From Tridacna crocea (taxonomy: Eukaryota; Mollusca; Bivalvia; Cardiida; Cardiidae): a stretch of 64,000 bases of DNA. Within the stretch, counting starts at the first letter, position 1; each line of letters opens with the position of its first letter. Positions 36,313-49,100 of the stretch are shown piece by piece. A program made the translations under genes and the position numbers. Below the pieces are notes generated by a model. That model was given only the letters and a program-made list of their open reading frames with translations. It had not been told where the DNA came from and did not search any database. The stretch spans positions 32,980,172-33,044,171 of the forward strand of contig OX031063.1 of the NCBI GenBank assembly GCA_943736015.1. The letters are read 5' to 3'.

Positions 36313-36417
36313 GCCGTATCTATTTGGGGCTGAAAAAATAACATGTCCATCTTAGGTTCGGTCGTGTGGGTCCAATATTAAACTGCAAGTTCAGTGCACT
36401 CTGATCTTGGAACTTAC

Positions 36418-36652
36418 TAGACCGACCCTTGGCATGTGAAGAGTTGGGTCAAACCATGGCATGTTAAGAGTTGAGTTGGGTCGACCCTTGGCATGTTAAG
36501 AGTTTGGTCGACCCTTGGCATGTGAAGAGTCGGGTCGATCCTTGGCATGTGAAGAGTTTGGTCGACCCTTGGCATGTGAAGAGTTGGTTCGACCGTTGGC
36601 ATGTGAAGAGTTGGGTAGCCCTTGGCATGTGAAAGAGTTGGGTCGTTATCTC
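36418..36652. repeat. Minisatellite, about eight units of 27-34 bp
   Basis: The core CGACCCTTGGCATGTGAAGA with GTTGGGTC or GTTTGGTC is repeated in direct order with a few substitutions and one 6-bp expansion. Many units are close to 27 bp, a multiple of three, so long open frames arise on both strands (plus: repeats of RPLACEEL; minus: repeats of FTCQGST). Neither frame has splice or start context that supports a gene. Confidence 0.85.
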
Positions 36653-37064
36653 ACAATACCTAATATCCACGAAATGGTCCTAGTGACATGGAAAGTAGCC
36701 CAAGATTGTAATAAATTCGTGTCGTTGTGAAATATAAGTCCTCGTAAAATCTGACGACTTTCTTCACTACTTGACCCGGATATTTCCCCACAATGATTTG
36801 TTATCTAAATGAAATAGAAATTTGTTGGGCTGGGATTATTGACAGATGCCAGATTAACGGTAATCCTCAATGTCAACAGTTGCAGAGAGAAGATGGATTA
36901 TTGTTTTGTCGAGACATTAAAAAAAAAGTGTATGAAGGACCTTGCCGACTTTTGAGTATACCTGCGGCTGTCCGTGAAAGGGGTCTTAAAGTGCAATGAC
37001 AAGGTGCGAATAATCTTAGACTGACGGTTGAAAATTGTGTGTTCTTTCCGGAGTTTAACGCCGT

Positions 37065-37290
37065 TTAAACGCTGTACCAAATGACAAATCTTTAGACAGG
37101 TCCAAATTGAAGGCATTTGTAGACGACGAAATGAATATGATTAAAAAGTTTAATTTTGCCTTTGGACGAGTAGAAAAAATCGTGAGAAAAGGAGAAAATG
37201 CTACCAGCATTTTCTCCTTTTCCCACAATGTTTTCTAAAGGTTTCTTTATCAGAGGTGTTAAAGGTCGGGATTGTGTGGTAATGGGTTAA
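37065..37290. mobile_element. Family A MITE, 226 bp
   Basis: TTAAACGCTGTACCAAATGA to GTGTGGTAATGGGTTAA. Hairpin centre GAAAATGCTACCAGCATTTTC, a shortened loop that makes a tighter palindrome than in other copies. Confidence 0.8.
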
Positions 37291-37959
37291 AGGCTAAGGT
37301 CGTTATCAGTTCGGGCACACCAACACAACTAATGACTATCTCTCTCACATGCATCAGATGCGAGCGGCGAACAATCGCCGCAGAGAAAGCTTTCCTCAAC
37401 CGAATATCGAATGTCGTCTGGTAATGAGTTAAACAACCCTTTCTCTCCTTTTTAAAACTTGATGTTTATGATAAAGAGTAAAATTCCCCGGAGTGATCAA
37501 TTCACGTGATAGTTTGGAGGAGGGTCATCTGTGGTGTGCATTTAGAGAAAATGTACTCGTTCAACTGCAGTGTTATTGGTCTTTTTCCTATGGATAACGA
37601 AACGAAGAGGAGGTGAATGTGAATCAAAATCTGACGAAAGAAAGAGAACTCCACTTACATTGTGTTAGGCATGAAGACGCGTTGTTTTCTTCCAAAAGTA
37701 CCTCTTTCACATGGAAACTCGTTTAATCTTCTTTAATTCTATTGATTTATTAAAAAGAAAAACGGTCATACTGTACCAGGGTTCAATAGATCCTTATTCC
37801 CCCCACAATGTTTGACTCTGGATGTGTAGACTAAGCCAGTATACAAGGTAAGATCGGACTGTATTCGATACATCTGATCTTGGCTTAGTCCTTACCCATT
37901 TCTTGAAGTTGTGTTGGCTATTGATAAATATTGGCTATTGTTGGCTAAAATACTGAACG
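37291..37959. other. No gene recognised
   Basis: Contains family D-like wording near 37850-37880 (AAGATCGGACTGTATTCGAT). No coding signal. Confidence 0.4.
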
Positions 37960-38287
37960 AAATTTACCATCGGAAACAATATTACTCCTAACTAAATTGA
38001 GAGCTTTCGCGGATGAAAAATTAGATTTTCTACCAACGATGATGAGACTTTTAACATTTTGGAAAAAGGAGAAAAAGCTGGATTTACCAGCATTTTTTTC
38101 CTTCTACTACAATGTTTTCTATTTGACTAAAACGATGGAATTCGTCTTTGAAAGGGTAGAAAATATTGTTGGACAGGGAGGAAAGGCGTGTAACCAGCAT
38201 TTCCTCCTTTGTCCATAATGTTTCAAAAGCATTGATCTATAGGGTCGTTAAAACCGTATGTGATGTTTTTGTTTTTTCTTTTGGTAA
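37960..38287. repeat. Two worn family A copies
   Basis: Hairpin halves GGAAAAAGGAGAAAAAGCTG near 38061 and GGGTAGAAAATATTGTTGG near 38153 with their inverses. Confidence 0.65.
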
Positions 38288-38708
38288 AGCGTTTATCCCT
38301 AGGCTACTAAGCGCTACTTAATCTTTGCGGAAATAGTAGATCAAGATCTAACCACACAGAACCTACAGTCTGATCTTTGATCCACGCTAACTAATAAGGA
38401 AATATCTGACCCCAAAGATATTTATGAAATTGCAGTAGTTGGTTGTTCATTAACGGCGTGAACATTTCATTTCACCTTTTTAGTAGGTTAAGCGTTAACC
38501 CTTTGGCTGCTAAGCGCAACTAGCAGATCTTTTGCGGACAGTGTAGATCAAGATCAGACTGCACAGAACGTGCAGTCTGATCTTTGATCTACACTGTTCA
38601 ATAAAAAGATATTATTCCCCAAAACATGCGTTTGTAATAACATTATTTGGGTTATTTTAACGAGGTATTGATAATCTAACTTTAGTTATACAGCAGCGTA
38701 AGGGTTAA
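38288..38708. mobile_element. Two family D MITEs in tandem sharing a TTAA
   Basis: The right copy (38495-38708, 214 bp) is the best example: TTAACCCTTTGGCTGCTAAG to CAGCAGCGTAAGGGTTAA, with hairpin GATCAGACTGCACAGAACGTGCAGTCTGATC and outer arms GTGTAGATC / GATCTACAC. The left copy ends at the same TTAA (38495-38498). Confidence 0.8.
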
Positions 38709-39248
38709 CGTAAGAGAGTCCAGCTAGAATTCCACAACGCTTTATCATATCAGTGAGGGTTCCCCCCACAGGTTGTATTTGTAAACACTTATAATCTGTT
38801 ACAGAGTGTGAGAGAGTTTTTGTCATATCAAAGACAATAAACAAGTGTAGCAAGTACAGCGATGTTTACCGAACAGTTGATTAATTGCTACAATAAAAAG
38901 TTGGCTACCAAGACGCCTCTGATTAAAGTGCGCTCATTGTCTCTCTCTCACACAATGTTCCTTTGACGAAATGGAATTTTTCATGGATTAACATATGAGA
39001 AATATTTCTGTGGTCATTTGTTTCTATACTGAGAAAAAGTTTGAACTCCGATGATAAATAGTCGGAATTGAAATATTAGGATGAAATTGAAAATAGATGG
39101 ATATTAATTTGATTCATACTGATCCTACATGGTGATATCGCATTTGTTATTTTATCACTAAGGATGGTGGTTATTTTGGGATATTTTGACAAATTATTAT
39201 GGAACACCTTTCTTTCTGGCAAGGTGATATAAAATACAAGAAAAAAAT
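38709..39248. other. CNBD2: Upstream region of the CNBD2-like gene
   Basis: No clear promoter. A TATAAAATA at about 39228 lies only 20 bp before the ATG, too close to direct a transcript that includes that ATG. The start site may be further upstream, or an upstream exon may exist. Confidence 0.35.
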
Positions 39249-39773
39249 ATGGATAGACGACAGTTGCAGAGTGACTCAGAAATTAGTCAAACCCCGACGA
39301 AACTTTCCAGACGAGAATCAGTCTCAGAATACTTAACGACAAGACGGGGATCTCTGTCGGATTTAGTTTTTACATCACACAGAAGGTTATCTAGAGATTC
39401 CGTTTTGTCAAACAACAGTCGACACACGCGCCATCTGAGTCTTACAAATCAGACATCATCATCTACGTCATGTGACTTTCATACTAGATCCTCGAGCTTG
39501 ACGACTTCCGGTTCTCTAGGATCGGTTCGAGAAAGTAGATTAGAAAATAGGCTGCAAAACTACGCAAATGGTATTTCCGGTCAAGAAAAACGGCAACTTG
39601 TGAAGACTTTATCACTGAATAGTTTCCTTAGTCCGAGCAGTGTAGACAATCAATCGAAAAGGACTTTGAAAAACCCCATATTTCTACGACGTAAAAAGTG
39701 GATGAGAAAAATACAATCCCTACAGGCATTTAGTGGTGCTTTAAAAGCAGGCAGAATTCGTAACTCGCCGCCG
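39249..39773 (+). CDS. CNBD2: CNBD2-like exon 1: Ser/Arg-rich N-terminus with three RRxS motifs
   Basis: ATG opens 175 codons closing at donor GTAAGA in phase 0; two more codons precede a stop if unspliced. The peptide is low-complexity and rich in Ser, Arg and Thr. Three textbook PKA sites stand close together: RRES (Ser24), RRGS (Ser35) and RRLS (Ser48). Near the end a basic-hydrophobic helix (FLRRKKWMRKIQSLQAFSGA, residues 145-164) resembles the basic helix found upstream of the binding domain in this family. It is the longest open frame in the window and is not repeat-derived. Assignment to the CNBD2 gene rests on orientation, distance and composition. It could be a separate upstream gene. 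Confidence 0.55.
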
Positions 39774-40128
39774 GTAAGATGATACTCCTGAATTATTTGA
39801 TGGTAATGATACTGTTCTCTAAGTACTTTACGGCTGGTTACCTTGGTACCGATAGAGGATGGGAAACTTAAAAAAAAAATTTTATCTTTTGAATTTTCAG
39901 TATTTCATAATATTATACTTGCAAAAAAGAAATAAATCGTTACTATCCTTACCATTACAACCATCATGATAATCAGGTTCTTTTTTCTACGTCTTCTCCC
40001 GACCTAATAGAAATCATTCGCGTGTTTCATCTTTATAACTAAAACTTTATAGAATTTGAGAGAAAGGAAGCGAATTTCTTAAGTTGAACTATAAAGAATG
40101 ATACACCCAGTGTATAAGTACTTTGTCC

Positions 40129-40178
<50 letters not shown>

Positions 40179-43100
40179 GACGGGGAGAAACAGAGATGGT
40201 CAGACAAGCGGGCACATGTACACAAAAGGAATAGACACAAAGAAAGAACAGACACGGAGACACATAAAATGAAAACGAGCTGACACTTTGTAACATCTTT
40301 TTTATCAGAATTCTTTATTACACAACCCCTGACCGAGAACGCATTTAAAAGCATTGCAGAAAAAGGAGAAAGTGTTTGTAACCAGTTACTGAAGGTCTTG
40401 TACCCAAAAGGCAACACTGATTCATCATATTAGTTTTGGTTGTGTTTTGCCATACTTTGTAAGGCATAGCGTCTGATACACACAACACGCAATCTTATTA
40501 TACTACAAAGAAATTTCTCGTGATTTGATGGAATAATGTGCCCCGAACATATATACACCGGCAAAACCAAGGTAAAAGCAGTTCCCTTTAGGGAGCACCG
40601 TAATCATGACTGCAATATAAACACAATATCAAAAATGTCGATCAAGATTGACATCAAGATTATGAGCCAAGCTGCACGTTTTTGCACGTATTACCAAGGT
40701 TTTTGTGACGTAAGTTCCCAGCGACGTCAGTTTTCATTGAGCCGAAGGCGAGGTGGCGACATGATTCACCACAGCCGTGAAAAATTTTCCAAGTCCCCTG
40801 CCACCTGACCGTACAACGAATTTTTATACTTCAAAGTTTTACCATTTCAGCGTTTCCTAAACGATTTTTTTTTGTTTAAAAAATGAGTACGCTGACAAAG
40901 TAGAATTTCCCCTCTGAGTGCCCCAATTCAATAAAAACTGGCGTGACTGGGAGCTGACGTCACACCAGCCGATATAGCTCAGTAGGTAGAGCGTTAGACT
41001 TGTGAACACAATGTCCTACAGGTTGTGGGTTCGAATCCTACTAAAAATTACTAATCGTCTTTCGGATGAGACGTTAAACCGAGGTCCCGTGTGACGGTGC
41101 TACACACCGAGCACGTTAAAGAACCAGGCGGAATTCTCAGGAGTTTCGTCCTGTATCCTTGCACTATCCCCCGTAACAACTAACCGTCTTCTGGGGGCGT
41201 CGCTCAGATGGGCAACCGGTAGCGACGATAAATAAACGAAAATAATCAAATCAAAAACTGACGTCACTGAAACCTTGGTAATACGTGCTAAAACGTGGAG
41301 GTTTGCGCATAATCTTGATGTTTATCTTGATCGATGCCGTCATTTTGGATGTTGTGTTGATAGTGTAGTCATGTATACGGGGCTTCCGAAAGGGAAACTG
41401 CTTTTACGTCAGTTTTGCCAGTGTACACGATATAAACATCGTATGTTCAAACCATATTATCCAATCAGATCACGAGAGATTTCTTTGTAGTATGATACAG
41501 TCAGTTTTCGGGATATGAGTACCATTTTCTTTGGCGATCATCAAAATCTACCAAGTGCTTTTATATGACTCTCAAATAACAGTACTTTCCTGGTTCTAAT
41601 ATAGTTAAAAGTGTTTTAAGGTAAAACATCGAGATGAACCTCGAATATGATTTAACCATGCCTGCTTACAGCAATCAAATTAGCGGCATCGCAAAAAGCT
41701 TGACATTTTCAAAGTCCTGCCTTAACCGCACTAGATCGAATCTATAACATTTGAGCCACATTTGTTTTCAAATGTTTAGATTTGGATAAGCCTAAATCTT
41801 TGTCGTTTGGTAAAGACTAAGTCTGAAACGTTCGACAACTAAAAAGAAATTTCGATCTGCTCGTCAAATATTTCTCTCCCTTCGTAAGCCTGGGATATCA
41901 TTCATTAGACTAAATTCGTTTATGATTTATTCTTTTTTTGTGTTTATTACTGTACTTAATAATATGGGCCATGCTCTGTGAAAAGAAAGCTCAATGTATT
42001 GACAAAAATTATCATTATATGGAGTGCAACACGCGAAAAGGTGCATTCGGACATTTGCGTAAAGTGTCGTCCCGGATTAGCCTGCGCAGTCCGCGCAGGC
42101 TAATCCGAGACGGCACTTTACGACTACATTAGATTTTGTGCTACAGTAGACTTACGTAAAACAGAAAATCACATGAAATCGGAAAGTTTCGTTTCGGATT
42201 GTCCTGTGCGGACTGCACACGCTGATCCGAGACGACACTTTACGCAAATGTCCGAATGACCCTTTTCGCGTGTTGCACTCCAATTATGTCAGCCTGTGCA
42301 GTCTGCAATGGGCCGAAACGTTTCGATTTTGGTCAGTTTTCTGCATGTCCAATGTACTGCAGGTTTTAGCCGGTTGTTAGATAAAATACAGTGTATGGCC
42401 CCATAACTATAATTATTATGACTTGTATGGTACCATTGCATACAGATATACATTGAGGTATTTTGTAATAGAGCATGACTCAAGTTCTAGGGATATTAGA
42501 GCGGCCAGTGTACCTATCCACCCATACCCTGACTTGCTATTGTATAATGTATTGTAGACCATCGGTAACTTTGACACTTACTGTTTTATCTTCATCGCAT
42601 TTAAACGTTGCTTTTGATAAAGAGGGTGAAAGCATGAAAGAGAACAGAAGGGAAGATGGTAGAATGATTGATTGGTTGATTGATTGATTGTATAATTGAT
42701 TGGTTGGTTGGTTGGTGTGTTGGTTGGTTGGTTGGTCGACCGATTGATCGAGCGGTCGGTCGGTCGGCTATTCTGTAGTAACCACTGCAATTATCCATGC
42801 TTTTCTTGGAGTTTCTTTTACTAAAATTCTTTCCAAGCCACTGGCTGCTTTCTCACATAACTATTTGTGAAATAATGGTTAGCGGTTAGAGAATTCTGAA
42901 TTCTGTTGCAAAGGCTAAGGAAAGAAATTGGCTGAGCCGGGATAGTAGCGATAGTACGGTGATGAAAACACGATATTTTATCGCATTATCATCGTCATAG
43001 TATCCTGAGATCTCATTATTATCATCGTACTATCGAGCATCCCGTTTAAAATCAACAGATTCTCATAGGAGACGGTATTTCGTAGTTCAGACTTGCATCT

Positions 43101-46100
43101 CGTACTGATTTATGTAGTAGGAAGGCTATTAAACTATTTTGAAAGCTTCAGTAAAGCCAAGGAATAGGTAATTTTCACTGTTTATAACTCGAAAATATAA
43201 AGGATTATCCATCACAACACACATAGATTTGTATAAGATGTGAGAAACCTGAACGTGTCAGTTACTGCATTGGTTGCCATGGTATACGTGTGCGAATATG
43301 CATGGAGAAGCCCTCCGATTTCACGGACGCCATTGATCGAGACAACCATCGTTATCGTTCGTGTATATTCCAACCAGGTTTTCAAGAACGTCACTGATAA
43401 CATTGCATCTCATCGTTGCTATGACGTAGTACATAGTCCAACTATATATACTTCCAATATAACGTCATCGGGGCGTAAGATTAATCAGTCTGAACATGCT
43501 TTCTTATTTCAGTGTAGTAAACTTTTCCTTTACTGAAGATAAACAAATGAGTAGCAATCAGCTTGTATCGTCGTTTCTGTTTACATTGTCAATAAAATTG
43601 GTTCTTCAAGCTTAGAATGGGGACAAAACGATCAAGTGAATGAAAGTTTTGTTTCAACGCATTGAATTATTAAGTGGTGTTTACGTCAGTATTGCGTCAC
43701 TTCGGAGATACACGAAGAAAAGTCGGTGATCATCGATGTAAACGAACAGAAAATGTGACATGGTAGAATCTGTTCCAGTTTCAAAATTCTATTTCTGCCA
43801 TTGACTGGAACTTTTACGAGCTGCACCTTAACATATTGTTACGATTATATTGCCATAGTTTCACACAGTAAAAATGAAATTTACTTTTATTTTAGAAACA
43901 GACTCTTTTACATTTGGACTTTACTGAAACTTTAACTCTCTAAGTCACAACTGAGAGCAATAACAGGTGAATAAAGCAAATGCTACTAAATGATGAAATT
44001 GGTCTTCGATAGGGACGTAAACGTCACGAGAAAAGGAGACATTGCTGGTTACCAGCATTTCCTCTTTTCCTCACGATGTTTTCAAAAACCTCCTCCGTTA
44101 AAAAGGCAATTCTTTTTCAAGGTAACGTATTATGTTCATGCAGTCACAGTGAACGTCTGTTGGGCATTTTCACGATTATTTATATTAACTTTTAGAAATG
44201 TCAAATCTAATTCATTTCAAAATATGTTTCCTAATCAGTCTTTTCAAACTTATAGAATAAATAAGAGGAAGAAAAAAATGGAACAGGGTAAAATTATTAA
44301 TTTGTGAAAGATATACGTTTTGAATTAAGATTTATAATTTATAAATAGATTTAGCCCAACTATGTAGTCCATGGTTTTACGTTGGCGGTCGTTTCTTTCT
44401 TCCTTTTTTTTTAACATTTCATTCTTAGCTTTACCAGACAATCATACTTTTAACGAACTTGAAGAAGAAGGTATTGGAAAACATTGTTACGCATCACGCA
44501 ATAAGGGACCTTCTAGGACCTGCGAAATATGTCAACCCTAGTCAGCCTGCGCGAATTGCGTAGGCTGACCAGACTCGACACTTTTCGCTTTTATGGTATT
44601 TTCCGTATGAAAAGTGGTCATTCTAAATTGTTATACAATCATTCTTTAACTTTCAATTTTAACTGACCGGCACTGTCGTTTATTGTCCGTTTTCACGTAA
44701 CAGGTCACACTGTCTTGTCCACCAAATGCGCTATACCATTTCAAAGACAATTGTTACTCTTTGAGACACAACTGATTATTCGTGAGCAATGGTAAGCGCC
44801 TGTATTGCGATTCATAATAATTGTTTTCATGCGTAAAACCCTATCAGGATCAGACAGCACGTTCCGGCCAGACTAATCTTAATCTGCACCGTCCTCAAAA
44901 GCGCATCGACTAGTGGTTAGCTGCCGGGGCTCTTTTGGTTCTCGTTTAGATTCCAGTAACGGACGGTATGTGAAAGAGAGAGATAAGAGAGAGAGAGAGT
45001 TTAATTCAATACCACTATGTCAACCGATAGATAGATATGATTTATTTTATGTTTACATCCATTCATATTTTTACAGATTTATTTTGTTTACTCTGTTGGT
45101 ATTCAGAATAATATAACTCTATGAGATGATTATAAACTGCGATTTCCATTCAGTCCACTCGAATCATGTTATGTGAAAAAAGGACTTAACCCTTTCTCAA
45201 ACAAGCCCTGGTTTTTACGTGTCTGCAGTAAAATCTTTTAAAAACACTATGGGAAAGGAGAAACTGCTCGTAACGAGTAATTTCTCCTTTTCCCACAGTG
45301 TTTTCTACCCTTTTTGAGAACTTTCTGCCATTTTCTCCAAATCTAAAATTGTCGTCTGCAATCTCTTTTGGTTTGGAAGGGTCCGAAATTTGTCGTTTGG
45401 GAAAGGGTTAATGCAAATTAAGAAAAGTATCGACTCAAGTCAGCCTGTGCAGTCCAGTGCGAAACTCTTTTGATATCAGTCATTTTGCCTAGAAGATATA
45501 TACAGTCTGATTTTTGATCTACCCTGTCCAACAAGGATGATTTTAACCCTTTCTATATGTGAAACTTAATCGAAGTCCAGCTTAGTACTTTTCGGTTATT
45601 CCCGGTAGCGTACCCCCCTCGCATAGACGCATTACATTAGTTCGTGCATTCTGGTAGGTTATCGAAAAACATCGGTGAAATATTTTTCGATATTTTATGG
45701 TTACGACCAGCGAAAATACCGATTTTTTACATTCTAACTACTCAATTAAAGCCTTACAGCCAGACGGAAATATGACGTCATTGACCTTACATTTCTCGCG
45801 CTTGACGTAACATGTAAATGGGTTGCAAAGCGGAGCGGGTACGCCATGGGAAATAACCCTAAAAAACTGCACATCATTTTGATCAGGTTCCATACTGAAA
45901 GGGTTCAAAGCATCAAGTAAATAGAATATTTGGGTTTTCTTTTTTCGGTGAAAGATCGAAATTGATTTTATCTCGCGAATATCATCGGTAATATTTTCAC
46001 CAGTGGCGAAGCCACTAGTGAAAATATTGCCGATGATGTTCACACGATGAAATAAATTTCAAACTTTAACCGAAAAACACATTCATCCTCGTTTTTTTTT

Positions 46101-49100
46101 TTTTGTAAAGGAATTGCCTTGTTGTGGCCATGTCACCCTTTCTCTAATCTCGCTCTCAGATAAAGTCGTTCAGTCTTTGTAATGAAAATTTTCATTTTAA
46201 TGCAACCAATATTTACGACCATTTTGGGATAATTAAAAATGACTTTATAGTACAAAAGATCGAGCCGACCTAAATGCCACTTATTCATCAAGTAAATTAC
46301 GTTTTTATATCGATGCCATCCACCTGAAGCCTCGGGGTTACGCCCAGACACTCCCATATCTATTGACCTTTTTAAGCCTAGGCTGCTACAAAGCGTTCTC
46401 ACTGACATTATGCGGACAGTGTAGATCAATATTAGACTGCAAAGAACGTGCAGTCTGATCTTAGATCTACACTGTCTTATTAAGAGATCTACATTCTCCA
46501 AAAAAGGAATTTGACATATCGTTAGTCGAGTTTTCTTTTCCATCGGCTTGTAAGTTTTATTTGATTCATTTAGCAGAATAAACGTTAATTCTGTTTAGAG
46601 TCTCCTAAATCCTTTCCAAACGACAAAACCTTAGACTGGTCCGAAATTCAAAACATGCACTTGCAGACGAAAAATTAACCCTTTCCCAAACGGGAACTTT
46701 TGGACCAGACCAAACTGAAAGCATTTTGCAGATGACAAATTAACAGTTGCTAAAAAGACAATTTTTCTGCATGATAGGGTAGAAAACATTGTGGGAAAAG
46801 GAGAAAATGCTGGTTATCAGCATTTTCTCCTTTTCCCACAACGTTTTCAAAAGGCTTGTAAAAACCAGGGCTTATTTGGGAAAGGGTCAAACGTTACTCA
46901 AAAATTGAAATTTGTTTTCAGACAGGAAAAAACATTGTGGGGAAATTGTGGGGAAAGGAGAAAATGCTGCAGCATTTTCTTCTTTTTCCACAATGTTTTT
47001 ATAAAGGCTTATATCCCAGAGTCGTAAAAGCCAGGGATTTGGTAAAGAGTGAACTCGTTATGCGTCAAATATATTATCAAATTGATCTCTTTTGATGACT
47101 GAAAGTACAATAAGCTTAAAATGAGAACGATTCTTTTATCACATAACTCTCCTTGTTTTCAATGTGATACATCCATTACGAATTTTCTTGTCTCACACAC
47201 ATGTGAGATAAGAAAATAGTGCCGTATTTGGTCAACACTCAGTAATTATACGTTTCTCTCCAAAACATTACTGACCCAGGTTCCTAATTGAAATTTGTGG
47301 TGAAAATTCTTAAGGTAAGACCTGTGTAATACAAACAACTATTTCCACTATAATATCATCCTGCAAAATTTACAATAATTAAACACGAGCATTATTGAAC
47401 TACTTTCACCGATTCATTTTTTTTCCATCTTTTCCTTCTTTGAATTATCATTTATAAATCTAAAACCACTATATCCTAAATTCAAAAAGAGATAATAATT
47501 GCCTCTCTTTTCAGCAAACTAACAAAAGTATAAAAAAAAAACAATTTCAAGATTGACATAAACGGAATTTCTGATCCGTTAGAAATGTGCAAAATATTAT
47601 TTCTGCATAATCCTTATTTATCCTTGTTTATCACCCAGATAGACTTTTTGTCCCATGTTCACCGGAAGTGCATTACACAGGTCTTACCTTAATCGTGATA
47701 AAGTTGTTAATTAAATTACTTGTAGAATCAAAGCAAATTAAGCTGAAATTTATTAAACTCGTCCACAAAGGCTCGCTTAATAACATTTTTTGTAGACTCG
47801 TTTAATAATTTTTTTTATCTCAAAAAACAGACTCTTGTAAGATCCTATATATCTTATATATGTAGGTTTGACTATAATAATGGAGTCCAACACGCGAAAT
47901 GGTACATTCGGACATTTGCGTAAAGTGTCGTCCCGGATTAGCCTGCGCAGTCCGCGCAGGCTAATCCGAGACGGCACTTTACGACTACATTAGATTTTGT
48001 GTTACAGTAGACTTGCGTAAAACAGAAAATCACATAAAATCGGAAAGTGTCGTTTCGGATTAGCCTTTGCGGACTGCACACGCTGATCAGAGACGACACT
48101 TTACGCAAATGTCCGAATGACCCTTTTCGCGTGTTGCACTCCATTATTATAATCGAGAGGTACAGGTCATTATCAGGTTGCACATTCTACAAATGAATCC
48201 AATCGTTCGGGCGTTGTAGTTGAATTTCAAATGAGTATTAAGGTAATTATATTCTAATGGAAAACAGTTGTTTCCACTTTACTGTTATAAAAAAAAAAGT
48301 TGCTTCGAAAAAAAAAAAAAAAAAAGTCGTATGATTGAAATTGAGTATTATTGTACTTCTTTGACCGTGCCACTTTTTTCATATCTACCTTCTCAGAATT
48401 ATAATTTATGAATCTAGGGCCGCTCTGCTCTCATTACAAAAGGAAATGATAATTACTTCTCTTTTTAGAAAACTAACAAAAACAGCAACAAATGATATCA
48501 AGATGGACATCAAAGGAATTTCTGGTCGGTTGAAAATGTACAAAAATATTATATCAGTATAAATCCTTATCTATCAAATAATAAGAAATTTCATTCCATT
48601 TGCACTAGATGCTTTAGGATGGTAATACCTGAATATCGAGATGCGGTTTTACAAAACCGTGAGATTTTTATGGCTAACCAATACAGGCAGTTTCATTTTG
48701 ACATGGTTTCCCCTCTATATCCTAATACTAACAACATCATAAATGTTTCCTATTACGTTACTTCCGGTAACGCGTAAAGGGGCATTGGAACTTTTGCGTA
48801 AAGTTCGGATCAGCCAGCGCAGCTTTCCGTTTTTATGTAATTTTCTGTTTTTTGCAAGTTTACTGTAGAACAAAATTTAAACGGTCGTAATGTGCCTTCT
48901 CGGATAAGCCTGAGCGTACTGTGCTGACTGATCAGAGACGATACTTTTCTCAAATGTCCCTTTTCGCGTTTTGAAGGCCATATCGGAATTACAAGGTCAT
49001 AGAAGAATGAAGCTTGTCAGAAACCAGGGCTTGTACGCACCAAGAACAGTATCCTTGTTACACTTAATATACTTCTTGATTGCATTTTCGTTCTTTTTTT

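Noticed and set aside
39228..39238. TATA box for the CNBD2-like gene
   Set aside because: It lies about 20 bp before the ATG, so a transcript starting 30 bp downstream would miss the start codon.
40039..40417. Two minus-strand frames with long Ser-Leu runs
   Set aside because: They are readings of the (GA)n tract at 40132-40175 and a family A half.
40964..41060. tRNA gene at the A box / B box pair
   Set aside because: The flanking duplication and the long conserved body show it is a SINE; the acceptor stem does not pair.
46133..46543. 136-codon minus-strand frame
   Set aside because: Largely overlaps a family D repeat and carries no recognised motif.
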